Assembly: GCF_050717545.1 (NCBI RefSeq)
Contig: NZ_JBOITN010000039.1
Span: forward strand, 1-64,000
Source: Clostridium_AD sp050717545
Lineage (GTDB): Bacteria > Bacillota > Clostridia > Clostridiales > Clostridiaceae
Direction of reading: 5' to 3'
DNA length: 64,000 nt
Shown here: positions 52,365 to 61,322 of the stretch, piece after piece
Numbering within the stretch: the stretch's first letter is position 1
How the letters are laid out: every line of letters begins with the position of its first letter
Notes under the pieces: model-generated
The model's database searches: none
Seen by the model: only the letters and a program-made list of their open reading frames with translations
Told to the model about the DNA's origin: nothing
Position numbers and translations under genes: made by a program

Positions 52365-53465
52365 TTATTTTTCTATTATTACTTCACGCTCTAAAGTTTT
52401 ACCATCCTGAGATAATTTAATAGAGGTTACTGCTTTGATTATTTTTAAATCATAATAAGTATCTACTTTTATATAATCAGAACCATTGACGCTTATAAAA
52501 TAATCTTCAACCATATAACTGTTCATAAAGGCTCCAATGGTAAAATTCTGTACATCCTTAGTATCATTTTTCAAATCTCTTTTTGCAAATATTAAAGTAG
52601 GTACTTTATCATCGCCAGAATCCACATACTTTACAGTGGGAGATTCACTAAAAACCTTTAGATCATTAACAAAGATAGTAGGTTGAATAAATCCCTCTTT
52701 TGTTTCTATATTAGGAAGTTGCTTGTCTTTTAAATACGTGATTTTAGAATTACTTTTGAGCTCACCATATTTATTATTATCAATAGATATACTATAACTC
52801 TGATAATAATCCCCCATATTTTTTATATATTTACTAGTATCTTTTATACCTGTAATTTCAACCTTTCCTACTTCCTTATCTATTATTTGGGTAGCTCCAA
52901 GTGGGATTCCCTTTTGCGACATATAACATCCATTGACGCCATCTATCATAATCCAATTTTGATATTTATCACTCCATATTTCACATACATTAAAATATGA
53001 TTTTCCTTTAACTTTACTATCAGTGCTTCTAAGTACTCCTCGCCGTACGCTTATTCCAACAGACGCTAAACACTCTTCATATATAGTTGTATAATCGTTA
53101 TCTGATATTTTGCCACCATTAAAAGCTTCATCCATTATTTGCAAAGCAGTTTTATCGCTTGTCATTGAGGTACTGCCAGCCTTTACTTTCTCATTGATGA
53201 AATTCATAATTTTTAAAGAATTAGCAAGTTGATCAACCTTATTATCTACAATTTTATCTAATTTATATTTAGTTTTAAGTTTTGATAAGTTCTCATTTTT
53301 GGGATCTAAATAATAAAAATGAATATTATCTCCACTATAAAAATTTTTCCATTTAGTAACACTTAAACCTATGTCCTTGTCGCTCACTTTATAATTCCAA
53401 ATAAATATAGCAGCTGTTATAATTGCAAATATTAAAACTCTATAAAACATATTATTCTTTCTCAT
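52365..53465 (-). CDS. Transglutaminase-fold protein lacking catalytic residues, membrane-anchored
   Basis: 366 residues. An uncleaved N-terminal membrane helix (about 8-23) exposes the rest outside. Residues about 75-180 resemble the transglutaminase-like core: YEECLASVGISVRRG matches the helix before the catalytic loop, and KSYFNVCEIWSDKYQNWIMI matches the His-Asp region. The usual catalytic Cys position reads Ser/Asp (around 121-122) and the His position reads N159, while the Asp (D175) is kept. Probably a non-enzymatic binding or scaffold protein. The C-terminal 180 residues look beta-rich. The exact family is uncertain. Confidence 0.6.
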   Translation of the reverse strand: MRKNNMFYRVLIFAIITAAIFIWNYKVSDKDIGLSVTKWKNFYSGDNIHFYYLDPKNENLSKLKTKYKLDKIVDNKVDQLANSLKIMNFINEKVKAGSTSMTSDKTALQIMDEAFNGGKISDNDYTTIYEECLASVGISVRRGVLRSTDSKVKGKSYFNVCEIWSDKYQNWIMIDGVNGCYMSQKGIPLGATQIIDKEVGKVEITGIKDTSKYIKNMGDYYQSYSISIDNNKYGELKSNSKITYLKDKQLPNIETKEGFIQPTIFVNDLKVFSESPTVKYVDSGDDKVPTLIFAKRDLKNDTKDVQNFTIGAFMNSYMVEDYFISVNGSDYIKVDTYYDLKIIKAVTSIKLSQDGKTLEREVIIEK

Positions 53466-53529
53466 AATTCTCCTTATTTAACCTTCTTTTATTTATTAAG
53501 TATATCATAATTACAATGTAGGTCATGCC

Positions 53530-54402
53530 TTATTTTGTTATAGGGGATGTCCTTATCATGTATATAGCAAATATTACAAGGACAGCACCAATTATTTGCA
53601 TGCTTCTAATTTGCTCATGTAATATGAAAAATGATATAAGCATAGCTGTTGGTATTTCAAGATTACCTATTATAGATACCTTAAGTGAACCTATATGTTT
53701 TATAGCCGCATACAATAATGTTAATGGAATAATTTCGCAAACTATTGCAAGTATAGCTGTATACAGTAGTATATCTTTAGTTATATTACCACTAAAAATA
53801 AACATAGGGAACTTATATATCAAAAGACTTATTAACGAAAACAAAGTAGAATAAGCATTAATGGCTAGTGGTGGTAACTCTTGTAATTTTTCTTCACTAT
53901 AAATATTCATAAATGCATAAAACATTGCACATATTAATCCAAAGCCTACACCTTTTATCGAATACTTAAAGCCTGAAGGTAAAATATTCAAAGTTAAAAT
54001 ACAACCAAAAAAAGCCAGAAACACTGCAAAAAACTTAGTAGCATTAAGTGAGTACTTTTTAAAAATAGTTGAATATATAAATACCATTAGGGGGTAGGTG
54101 TATAATAATATAGCTACTATTTGAATAGGTAAATAGTTAAAAGATATATAATAAAATACCGTCATAAAAGTATTCCCTACTATGCCAAGCACCGCTAGCC
54201 TTAATAGCTGTTTTTTAGTTACCTTAAAGAACTTTTTGTTATATATGTACATCATTAGAAACATTAATGGTACTGCTATAATATATTGCATGGTTAACAA
54301 ACTTATTGAATCAATTCCTCCTACATATGCAAGTTTTACGAGAAGACCTGCACTTCCAAATAATATTGCAGAAACAATTGAATAGATATATCCTTTGTTC
54401 AA
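53530..54402 (-). CDS. EamA/DMT-family transporter
   Basis: 290 residues with ten predicted membrane helices in two EamA repeats (about 3-135 and 148-285); the N-terminal repeat begins GYIYSIVSAILFGSAGLLVK and the C-terminal one GVGFGLICAMFYAFMNIYSE. A metabolite exporter of unknown substrate. Start TTG 54402 with AAAGGA 9 nt upstream. Downstream of no clear partner; 64 bp from the 52365 gene on the same strand. Confidence 0.87.
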   Translation of the reverse strand: MNKGYIYSIVSAILFGSAGLLVKLAYVGGIDSISLLTMQYIIAVPLMFLMMYIYNKKFFKVTKKQLLRLAVLGIVGNTFMTVFYYISFNYLPIQIVAILLYTYPLMVFIYSTIFKKYSLNATKFFAVFLAFFGCILTLNILPSGFKYSIKGVGFGLICAMFYAFMNIYSEEKLQELPPLAINAYSTLFSLISLLIYKFPMFIFSGNITKDILLYTAILAIVCEIIPLTLLYAAIKHIGSLKVSIIGNLEIPTAMLISFFILHEQIRSMQIIGAVLVIFAIYMIRTSPITK

Positions 54403-54626
54403 AGTAACACGTCCTTTGCATTTTAAAAAATCTTTAACACTAATAGTGAATTTACATAAATACGACGATTTGTGTGTTATAGTTGTATTTTAACAAATAC
54501 ATAGCTAAAAAGCCATAATATTTAGTTCAAATTACATTAATATGTTAGACATTTATGCAACAATGTTATAAAATTATATTGACTTAAAAATATAATTTTT
54601 CACTTTTTAATGCAGGGGGCGTATTT

Positions 54627-55820
54627 TTGAAAAAATCACGTATAAAATTAGTTAATAAAAAAAAGTTCCTAATAAGTTTGTTTTTACTATTAACGTTGGT
54701 TTCAACAATAAGCTTATTTGTTGCAAAAACCATTCCTTATGCGTTAAAACACTTAAATACTAATTATGTTGTTTCTACTTCCGAAAAAGAGAACGTTAAA
54801 AGGACTAACGCTGCGAGTAATAGTAACACCCCGGCACCGGCGCCTTTAGTTAAGAACACAAATACACAGGTACTCTTATCTGCTGTAGGCGACTGTACTA
54901 TAGGAACTGACAACAAATTTGCTTATTCAACTAGTCTTCCTGCTATGGTAACAAACAATAACGATAATGATTTTTCTTATTATTTTAAAAATGTTAATAG
55001 TATCTTTAGCAAAGACGATGTTACAATTGCAAATTTAGAAACAACATTTACGGATTCAACCGACAAAGAAAATAAACAATTTAACTTCAAAGCCAGCAGT
55101 GATTATGCTAGAAGTTTAACTCTAGGTTCTATTGAAGGTGTCAATCTTTCTAATAACCATATTTATGATTATAAACAAAAGGGCTATGTTGATACAAAAC
55201 TTGCTCTTGAAAAAGAAAACATTAACTACTTTGGAGAAGGCTCAAAATGGGAACTTAAAATAAAACAGCACAACTTCGGATTTCTAGGATATAGAGGTTG
55301 GTCTTTAAATCAAGCTTTTCTTGATAAACTAAAATCAGATATTATAGAATTAAAAAAAATAAACTCTGTGGTAGTTATTAACTTTCACTGGGGAAACGAA
55401 AGACAGTATTACCCAATTGATGATCAAAAGCAACTTGCGCATTACGCTATCGATAATGGCGCAGATATAATACTTGGTCACCACCCCCATGTTATTCAAG
55501 GCATTGAACAATACAAGGGTAGAATTATCGCCTATAGTTTAGGAAATTTCTGTTTTGGCGGCAACACTAATCCTACTGATAAAACAACATTTATTTTTCA
55601 AAGTGATTTTAAGTTTATAAATAATAATTTAACATCAATTGGTGTAAGAGTTATACCTTGCAGTATATCTTCTGTTAGTTATAAAAATGATTATTGCCCA
55701 ACACCTCTTGCAGGCGATGCTAAGGCAAACTTACTAAATAATTTAAATAACCTCTCTAAAGATTCTGGTTTTAAAATAAGTGATAAGTTTTTCTATATAA
55801 ATGTCAATAATAGTAAATAA
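54627..55820 (+). CDS. CapA-family poly-gamma-glutamate-type protein
   Basis: 397 residues. An N-terminal basic stretch and a membrane helix (about 13-33) are followed by a Ser/Pro/Asn linker and the PGA_cap metallophosphatase-like domain: LLSAVGDCTIG, IANLETTFTD, NLSNNHIYDY, NFHWGNERQYYPI, ILGHHPHVIQG and YSLGNF. These are all metal-site blocks. TTG start with CAGGGGGC. 30 bp upstream of murT, so likely co-transcribed with the peptidoglycan-amidating genes. That context suggests a wall or polymer role. Confidence 0.9.
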   Translation: MKKSRIKLVNKKKFLISLFLLLTLVSTISLFVAKTIPYALKHLNTNYVVSTSEKENVKRTNAASNSNTPAPAPLVKNTNTQVLLSAVGDCTIGTDNKFAYSTSLPAMVTNNNDNDFSYYFKNVNSIFSKDDVTIANLETTFTDSTDKENKQFNFKASSDYARSLTLGSIEGVNLSNNHIYDYKQKGYVDTKLALEKENINYFGEGSKWELKIKQHNFGFLGYRGWSLNQAFLDKLKSDIIELKKINSVVVINFHWGNERQYYPIDDQKQLAHYAIDNGADIILGHHPHVIQGIEQYKGRIIAYSLGNFCFGGNTNPTDKTTFIFQSDFKFINNNLTSIGVRVIPCSISSVSYKNDYCPTPLAGDAKANLLNNLNNLSKDSGFKISDKFFYINVNNSK

Positions 55821-55850
55821 ATACACAATTACATAGTACAATTAAAGGAT

Positions 55851-57209
55851 GTGTTCAAAATTAAAATTCAGTCATTACTCAGTATCTTAGTTTCAAAGTT
55901 CATTATGAAATTATCAAAACTACTGTTTCAAGGTGGAACAAATTTTCCAGGTAAAATCGCCTTAAAATTAGACAAGAATATTTTAAAAACAATCGCAATT
56001 AATTATGAAGTTATCCTCATAACTGGTACAAATGGTAAAACTACAACAACAAGTATGATTTATGGAATAGTAAAAGATAGCGGAAAACCAGTAATCACTA
56101 ACAATACTGGTGCAAATATGTATACAGGAATAATCGCGTGTTTTATCTCAAACTATTCTTTTAAAAAATCTACCCCAAAAAAAATTGCTGTTATAGAAGT
56201 AGATGAAGCCAATCTTAAATTTGTAACTGAGTATATAACACCTAAAATAATTACTATTACCAATTTGTTTAGAGATCAAATGGACAGATATGGAGAGGTA
56301 TATACAACTCTCAAAAAGATCCTTGAGGGCGTTACGAAAGTTCCCTCTTCAACCCTAATTCTTAATGGAGATGAATCTTTATTTGGAAATTTAGACCTTA
56401 AAAATGATATGAAATTTTATGGTTTTACTGCGAAGGTTAATGAAAACAAAATTGTAGATATCAATGCTGATGCTAAATTTTGTACGATCTGCAAATCTCC
56501 TTATGAATATAATTTTATTACCTATAACCATCTAGGTGATTTCTATTGCACTGGTTGTGGATACAAACGTCCACCCCTTACATACTCTGTTGATAAAATT
56601 ATTGAATTAAACACCAGTGGTTCAAGTGTTAATATCAACAATAAGGAGTATTATATAAACCAACCAGGCACTTATAATATTTACAATGCCTTATGTGCAT
56701 ATTCTGTATCTAAGGAGCTTGGCATTGAGGATGACGTTATGCAGCACTCTCTTAAAACCGTGGCTAGTAGCTTTGGTAGACAAGAAACTTTAAATATAGA
56801 TGGCATTGAGGTCAAAATAATATTAGTTAAAAATCCAGCTGGTTATGATGAAGCTGTAAATACTATTAACCTGGACACTCGCGAAATAAATTTGTCCCTA
56901 ATGCTTAATGATAACTACGCAGATGGAAAAGATGTTTCATGGATTTGGGATGTAAATTTCGAACGTTTAACTAACCTTAATATTAATAAAATTATGATAT
57001 CGGGAATACGTCTGTATGATATGGCTATAAGACTAAAAGTAGCAGGTTTTTCATCAGATTCCTTCCTCTTATGCAGTGATGAAGAAAAATTACTTAATGA
57101 AATTAAAGCTTGTAATGGAGAGATAGTATATATACTTGCTACCTATACTGCTATGATAAATTTAAGAAAATTTTTACATACTAAAGGTTACATTGATAAA
57201 ATTTGGTAA
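55851..57209 (+). CDS. murT: Lipid II isoglutaminyl synthase subunit MurT
   Basis: 452 residues. A Mur-ligase-like protein that, with GatD, amidates the alpha-carboxyl of D-glutamate in lipid II. ATP-binding GTNGKTTT lies at 59-66, the zinc ribbon with four cysteines at about 205-231 (CTICKSPYE...FYCTGCG), and the C-terminal DUF1727 domain contains LNDNYADGKDVSWIWDVNFE. Start GTG 55851 is family-like, although AAAGGA is very close to it. Confidence 0.92.
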   Translation: MFKIKIQSLLSILVSKFIMKLSKLLFQGGTNFPGKIALKLDKNILKTIAINYEVILITGTNGKTTTTSMIYGIVKDSGKPVITNNTGANMYTGIIACFISNYSFKKSTPKKIAVIEVDEANLKFVTEYITPKIITITNLFRDQMDRYGEVYTTLKKILEGVTKVPSSTLILNGDESLFGNLDLKNDMKFYGFTAKVNENKIVDINADAKFCTICKSPYEYNFITYNHLGDFYCTGCGYKRPPLTYSVDKIIELNTSGSSVNINNKEYYINQPGTYNIYNALCAYSVSKELGIEDDVMQHSLKTVASSFGRQETLNIDGIEVKIILVKNPAGYDEAVNTINLDTREINLSLMLNDNYADGKDVSWIWDVNFERLTNLNINKIMISGIRLYDMAIRLKVAGFSSDSFLLCSDEEKLLNEIKACNGEIVYILATYTAMINLRKFLHTKGYIDKIW

Positions 57210-57250
57210 TATAATATAGTCTAAATAGAAAAGTGAGGTATAAAATTAAT

Positions 57251-57976
57251 ATGGAAATTAATATTTGTCATTTATATCCTGATTTACTGAACGTATATGG
57301 GGATGTAGGAAACATTTTAATATTAAAACACAGAGCTGAACTCCGCGGCATAGAAGTAAACATCGTTAATGTGTCTATGGGTGATGATTTTAGAGGGGAT
57401 GACTATGATATTGTATTTTTCGGTGGAGGACAAGATTATGAGCAGACCATAGTATCCCCTGACTTAATAAAACTTAAAAAATCAGCAATGGAAGAATACA
57501 TCCAAGATGGTAAAGTATTTTTAGCTATTTGTGGTGGATATCAATTGCTTGGGAAATATTACACAACCCCTGAAGGCGAAAAACTTGAAGGCCTTGATAT
57601 TTTAGATATATATACTGAAAGCGGAGACAAACGATTTATAGGAAATACAGTTATTCATAATGAAGTTTTTGATGAAACCTATGTCGGCTTTGAAAACCAT
57701 TCTGGAAGAACTTACATTAACGACCTAACTCCACTTGGCACCGTTAAAGTTGGATTTGGAAACAATGGAGAAGATGGTTATGAAGGTTGTATTTATAAAA
57801 ACACTTTTTGTACTTACTTTCATGGTTCACTTTTGTCTAAAAATCCTGAGCTTGCAGACAGAATACTAACACTTGCATTAAATAATAAATATGATGAAGT
57901 AGCTTTGACTTCATTAGATGATAGTCTCGAAATTAAAGCTAAGCAGTTTATAATAAACAGAGAAACTTCAAAATAA
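57251..57976 (+). CDS. gatD: Lipid II isoglutaminyl synthase glutamine amidotransferase subunit GatD
   Basis: 241 residues from ATG 57251. Class I amidotransferase that supplies ammonia to MurT. The nucleophile is C94 in LAICGGYQLLG, and the histidine lies in TYFHGSLLSKNPEL. The start MEINICHLYPDLLNVYGDVG matches GatD. 41 bp after murT; the pair is almost always adjacent. A GTG in frame at 57233 overlaps the RBS. Confidence 0.93.
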   Translation: MEINICHLYPDLLNVYGDVGNILILKHRAELRGIEVNIVNVSMGDDFRGDDYDIVFFGGGQDYEQTIVSPDLIKLKKSAMEEYIQDGKVFLAICGGYQLLGKYYTTPEGEKLEGLDILDIYTESGDKRFIGNTVIHNEVFDETYVGFENHSGRTYINDLTPLGTVKVGFGNNGEDGYEGCIYKNTFCTYFHGSLLSKNPELADRILTLALNNKYDEVALTSLDDSLEIKAKQFIINRETSK

Positions 57977-57982
57977 AAAAGA

Positions 57983-58033
57983 AAAAAAGTATATATTACG
58001 CGTATTGCAATACGAGTAATATATACTTTTTTT
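57983..58033. terminator. Terminator of gatD (bidirectional)
   Basis: AAAGTATATATTAC and GTAATATATACTTT with the inner palindrome CGTATTGCAATACG, then TTTT. It separates convergent genes. Confidence 0.85.
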
Positions 58034-58059
58034 GAGTATAAAAGAAGATGTAACCCAAC

Positions 58060-59406
58060 CTACATCTTCTTTTCAAGTTGAATTGCTAAACTAAAGTACT
58101 TTAAAGAATCGGGTACATTATTTAATTTGTGGTACATGCTTCCCATTTCAATGTAACGTTTATATATCTCTTGTTTTTCTCCAAATTTAAGTAATGAATC
58201 TAAAGATAAATTCATATACATCTCTGCACTAGATGAACTTCCTTGTTTCTCAAGAATAATAGCTTTATAATAGTAGCATTTTTCAATGAATTTTATATCA
58301 TCTAAATTAATAGCATAATTCAGTACTTCATCTGAAATAGACTGCGCAAATTCTATTACATCATTTTTAATAAGTTCCTTAACGCAATCTAACATAAATG
58401 CAACTAGGCCTACCTTATCCACTCTAGGATACACACTTAAACTGTTTTTTATGTATTTAACTGCTATATCTTTCATATTACAGTCAAGCATTGTAGATCC
58501 ATAATTGAAAATAGCCATTGCTTTACTAGCAGTATTGTCTTCATATAGTTCATAGGATTTTTTTTCATATTCCATAAATTTCCCATTGTTCATTCGTATA
58601 GATAAGATGGCCAGCATATGATATATTTCAGCAGCTTTAAGCTCAGTGTCCACATACTCAACCAAATCCAACAATTTTATTCCCACATCATATGCTTTTT
58701 CATAATTTTTAAGCATAATATTGCAAGCAGCCTCATTATAAGTGGCTATTATTAATTTTTTATAATTAGGTGTAATGTATTCTCCTAACCCTTTTCTCAC
58801 ATTAGAATAATAACTAGATGCCTGAAGATAATCTTCTTTTATGTATAAATGTCTTGCCATATCAATGTAGTAATTTAACTTATTATCTTCTATAGCTGTT
58901 TTTAAATGCAAATCATAATACTTCGAAGTAATTGCTTGTGTTTTTTCGAAATCTTTTTTATCCAAGTAAAAGTTAAACAACATATGCATTAGTTCAATAG
59001 CTAAATCATCGTAACTATATTTTTGGGCAAAATGCAAATTATAGATTATATCGGATTCATAAGATTCTTCCTTATCATCAACTGCAACCTTGCTGTCAAC
59101 AGCATACTTGCCGTTAACGTCATACTTGCCTTCAATGATGGCATACTTGCCATCAATGATGGCATACTCTTTTAATTCTTTGATATTGGCCTCAACTTGC
59201 TCAAATATATTTTCATTTAGATATTCAATATCTATATCTAACTTTTTACTAATAAATTCTAGTATCCAAGATTCTGCCATAACTTTGTTATTTTCTATAC
59301 AACTCATTTTGGATACTGAGATTTTATCATCACAAATAGCTCTCAATGTGTATCCCTTATATATCCTACTCCTTTTTATCTTTTCTCCTGTTGATAATAT
59401 TCTCAT
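58060..59406 (-). CDS. HTH-TPR transcriptional regulator (paralogue A)
   Basis: About 448 residues. An N-terminal Xre-type helix-turn-helix (about 5-62, LSTGEKIKRSRIYKGYTLRA) is followed by a repeat-rich linker (about 75-110) and then TPR-like helices to the end (for example FAQKYSYDDLAIELMHMLFN; DSLKYFSLAIQLEKK). The layout is that of RRNPP-type and other HTH-TPR regulators. The HTH is less canonical than that of paralogue B. ATG 59406 gives MRILSTGEK, parallel to MEILSLGEK in paralogue B. 35 bp downstream of B on the same strand. No signalling-peptide gene seen nearby. Confidence 0.78.
   Translation of the reverse strand: MRILSTGEKIKRSRIYKGYTLRAICDDKISVSKMSCIENNKVMAESWILEFISKKLDIDIEYLNENIFEQVEANIKELKEYAIIDGKYAIIEGKYDVNGKYAVDSKVAVDDKEESYESDIIYNLHFAQKYSYDDLAIELMHMLFNFYLDKKDFEKTQAITSKYYDLHLKTAIEDNKLNYYIDMARHLYIKEDYLQASSYYSNVRKGLGEYITPNYKKLIIATYNEAACNIMLKNYEKAYDVGIKLLDLVEYVDTELKAAEIYHMLAILSIRMNNGKFMEYEKKSYELYEDNTASKAMAIFNYGSTMLDCNMKDIAVKYIKNSLSVYPRVDKVGLVAFMLDCVKELIKNDVIEFAQSISDEVLNYAINLDDIKFIEKCYYYKAIILEKQGSSSSAEMYMNLSLDSLLKFGEKQEIYKRYIEMGSMYHKLNNVPDSLKYFSLAIQLEKKM
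59079..59166. repeat. In-frame minisatellite in HTH-TPR paralogue A
   Basis: About four units of 18-21 bp, each with the core CATACTTGCC followed by a TCAATGATGG-type sequence. They encode repeats of the type A-I-I-D-G-K-Y in the protein. All units are multiples of three, so copy-number change keeps the frame. Confidence 0.8.
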
Positions 59407-59441
59407 TCTCATCACCTATCCACAAAATAGTTTCACTTAAA

Positions 59442-60740
59442 TCACTTTATTATTCCAACATTCTTAAATAATTCTACACCTTCGTTTAGATATCTAGCTG
59501 CATCTGTGCTTCTGCTACCTTCGATATAGAATTTCCCAATCATTATAGATATCTCGGCTGCTCTTTTTATATGATTTTGCTCTTTTTCAAAATTCAGAGC
59601 ATCAAGCAAGGTCTTTTCTGCTTCATTTTTGTTGTCTTCTAATAGATCGACTCTATATTTTAATAAATAATAATGACTTAATGCTTTATAATTCCCATCT
59701 TCTATGTATTCCAATATATTTCCTAAAACTTCTTTTGCTTTATTTACTGCTTTGAGCTTAATATGATTTTCACAAATGTTTGATAATGTCTCTATTAGCT
59801 TTATATCATTAGTCTTTTGCCTTATTTCCTTGGCTTTATTTAAATGTATAAATGATTCTTCAATGTTCTCAAATTCATAAAATAATTTTCCCAAATTATT
59901 TTCAATCTCGGAAACATAATTCAAATTATTAATTCCATTAAACACTTCTAAAGTAATGTTTGAATATTTTATAGCATTCTTAATATCACCTTTTTTATTA
60001 TACTCATAAGCTAATAATAAAAGTGAATTGGCATATTCTTTTTTATTATCTATTTGCTTAAATTTTTCTTGAGCTAAATATGAATATTTTATCGCATTTT
60101 CTATATTTTCAAGTTTAAAATAAGTGTACCCTATATAATAATATATTTTACCTAATAAAAAATCATTTCCCATTTGGTTATCCATAAAAACTTTTTCGGA
60201 TTGCTTAAAATAACTTGAAGCTGACTGATACCCCCTAAGTTCAAGAGTTATCACACCAAGTTTTAAAAAAGTTTTAATAATCTCTTCATAAAAGTTACCT
60301 TTAATAAAAATAGCATTTGATGAAAGAAAAACCTCTTGAGCCGCAGCAATTTCTTCCCTAGCCATGTAGATATCTCCTCTTAAAGATAAATTTCTGGCTC
60401 TTCTATATTCCAATTTGTATTTTTCAGAATAAAATATAGACTTCTCTATATTTTGTTCAGCCTGTAACAGCTCTCTATTTAATATATGTGCTTCAGCAAT
60501 ATTTTGATAAAACAAACAAATTTTTTCTGCTTGAGCTTCCTCTGACTCCATTAAATACTCAACAGCTGTATTTAGCGTATTTGCCAAATATTCTAATAAA
60601 TCCATGCTAGGATTAGATTTCCCTGATTCAACAAGACTAATTTGTCCTGGGGTTATTCTGTTCCCTGCAAGGTCTTTTAATGTCATATTAAGCTCTTTTC
60701 TTTTCCGCTTTATCTTTTCTCCTAAAGACAATATCTCCAT
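59442..60740 (-). CDS. HTH-TPR transcriptional regulator (paralogue B)
   Basis: 432 residues from ATG 60740 (AAGGAAGAG upstream). The Xre-type HTH is complete (SLGEKIKRKRKELNMTLKDL; ITPGQISLVESGKSNPS). It is followed by a helical region and about eight TPR-like repeats (such as LGKIYYYIGYTYFKLENIEN; AIKYSNITLEVFNGI). The TPR array may bind a peptide or protein. The promoter region contains a perfect 17-bp-arm palindrome that overlaps a -35-like element, consistent with autoregulation. First gene of a pair with paralogue A. Confidence 0.82.
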   Translation of the reverse strand: MEILSLGEKIKRKRKELNMTLKDLAGNRITPGQISLVESGKSNPSMDLLEYLANTLNTAVEYLMESEEAQAEKICLFYQNIAEAHILNRELLQAEQNIEKSIFYSEKYKLEYRRARNLSLRGDIYMAREEIAAAQEVFLSSNAIFIKGNFYEEIIKTFLKLGVITLELRGYQSASSYFKQSEKVFMDNQMGNDFLLGKIYYYIGYTYFKLENIENAIKYSYLAQEKFKQIDNKKEYANSLLLLAYEYNKKGDIKNAIKYSNITLEVFNGINNLNYVSEIENNLGKLFYEFENIEESFIHLNKAKEIRQKTNDIKLIETLSNICENHIKLKAVNKAKEVLGNILEYIEDGNYKALSHYYLLKYRVDLLEDNKNEAEKTLLDALNFEKEQNHIKRAAEISIMIGKFYIEGSRSTDAARYLNEGVELFKNVGIIK

Positions 60741-60872
60741 AATCACTCTTCCTTTACAATATGGTAATCTTTTAATCATCACCTGCGCAGCTGCTCATCT
60801 TCTTCGAAGCTGAAATACTATTAATTTAGTCAATCTTAGACAATTTTAATTTAATTATAACATAGTTTACCT

Positions 60873-60910
60873 TTATAATTCAAAATTTGTGAACAAATTT
60901 TGAATTATAA
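60873..60910. promoter_or_regulatory. Perfect palindrome in the promoter of HTH-TPR paralogue B
   Basis: TTATAATTCAAAATTTG and CAAATTTTGAATTATAA are perfect 17-bp arms around TGAA. On the minus strand TTGAAT in one arm lies 18 nt before TATAAT (about 60854-60859). Placement across the -35 fits an operator better than a terminator. Confidence 0.6.
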
Positions 60911-60916
60911 GCAATT

Positions 60917-60970
60917 AAATTAAAGACTCCAGACTATATATTTATTAATATAGTCTGGAGTCTTTAATTT
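60917..60970. terminator. Terminator of the YtxH-like gene
   Basis: AAATTAAAGACTCCAGACTA and its near-perfect complement form a long stem, just after the stop at 60976 on the minus strand. Confidence 0.8.
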
Positions 60971-60975
60971 GTTTA

Positions 60976-61140
60976 TTATAAAATATGATCTTTCATACTC
61001 TCATACATGCCTTCTGCCATTTCACCAGTTTTTTTAGCTCTTTCTTTTATGCTTTTGTCCATGTTAGGAATCAACATTAAACTTGCAACTACTCCAATTA
61101 CAGCCCCTGCTGCAATTGTCGATATAAATTTATTATGCAT
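60976..61140 (-). CDS. YtxH-like small membrane protein (54 aa)
   Basis: It reads MHNKFISTIAAGAVIGVVAS then LMLIPNMDKSIKERAKKTGE and MAEGMYESMKDHIL. One N-terminal membrane segment (about 5-24) followed by a charged amphipathic helix is the YtxH/gas-vesicle-like layout. RBS GGATGTGAG. A strong terminator follows directly, which supports it as a real gene. Function unknown; some relatives respond to stress. Confidence 0.7.
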   Translation of the reverse strand: MHNKFISTIAAGAVIGVVASLMLIPNMDKSIKERAKKTGEMAEGMYESMKDHIL

Positions 61141-61322
61141 AAGTCTCACATCCTTTTTTATTTATTAATCTGTTCTCTAATAGGATGTTCATTTTTAAAT
61201 TAATTAACCTGTTTTTTTTAAATTTAGTAATATATTCTTTAAAATAAATTTCTAATCCCTTTTTTCTACTTAATATCATAAAGTTTTTATGAACTTTATG
61301 AACTATTCTTAAGTTAAGAAAA

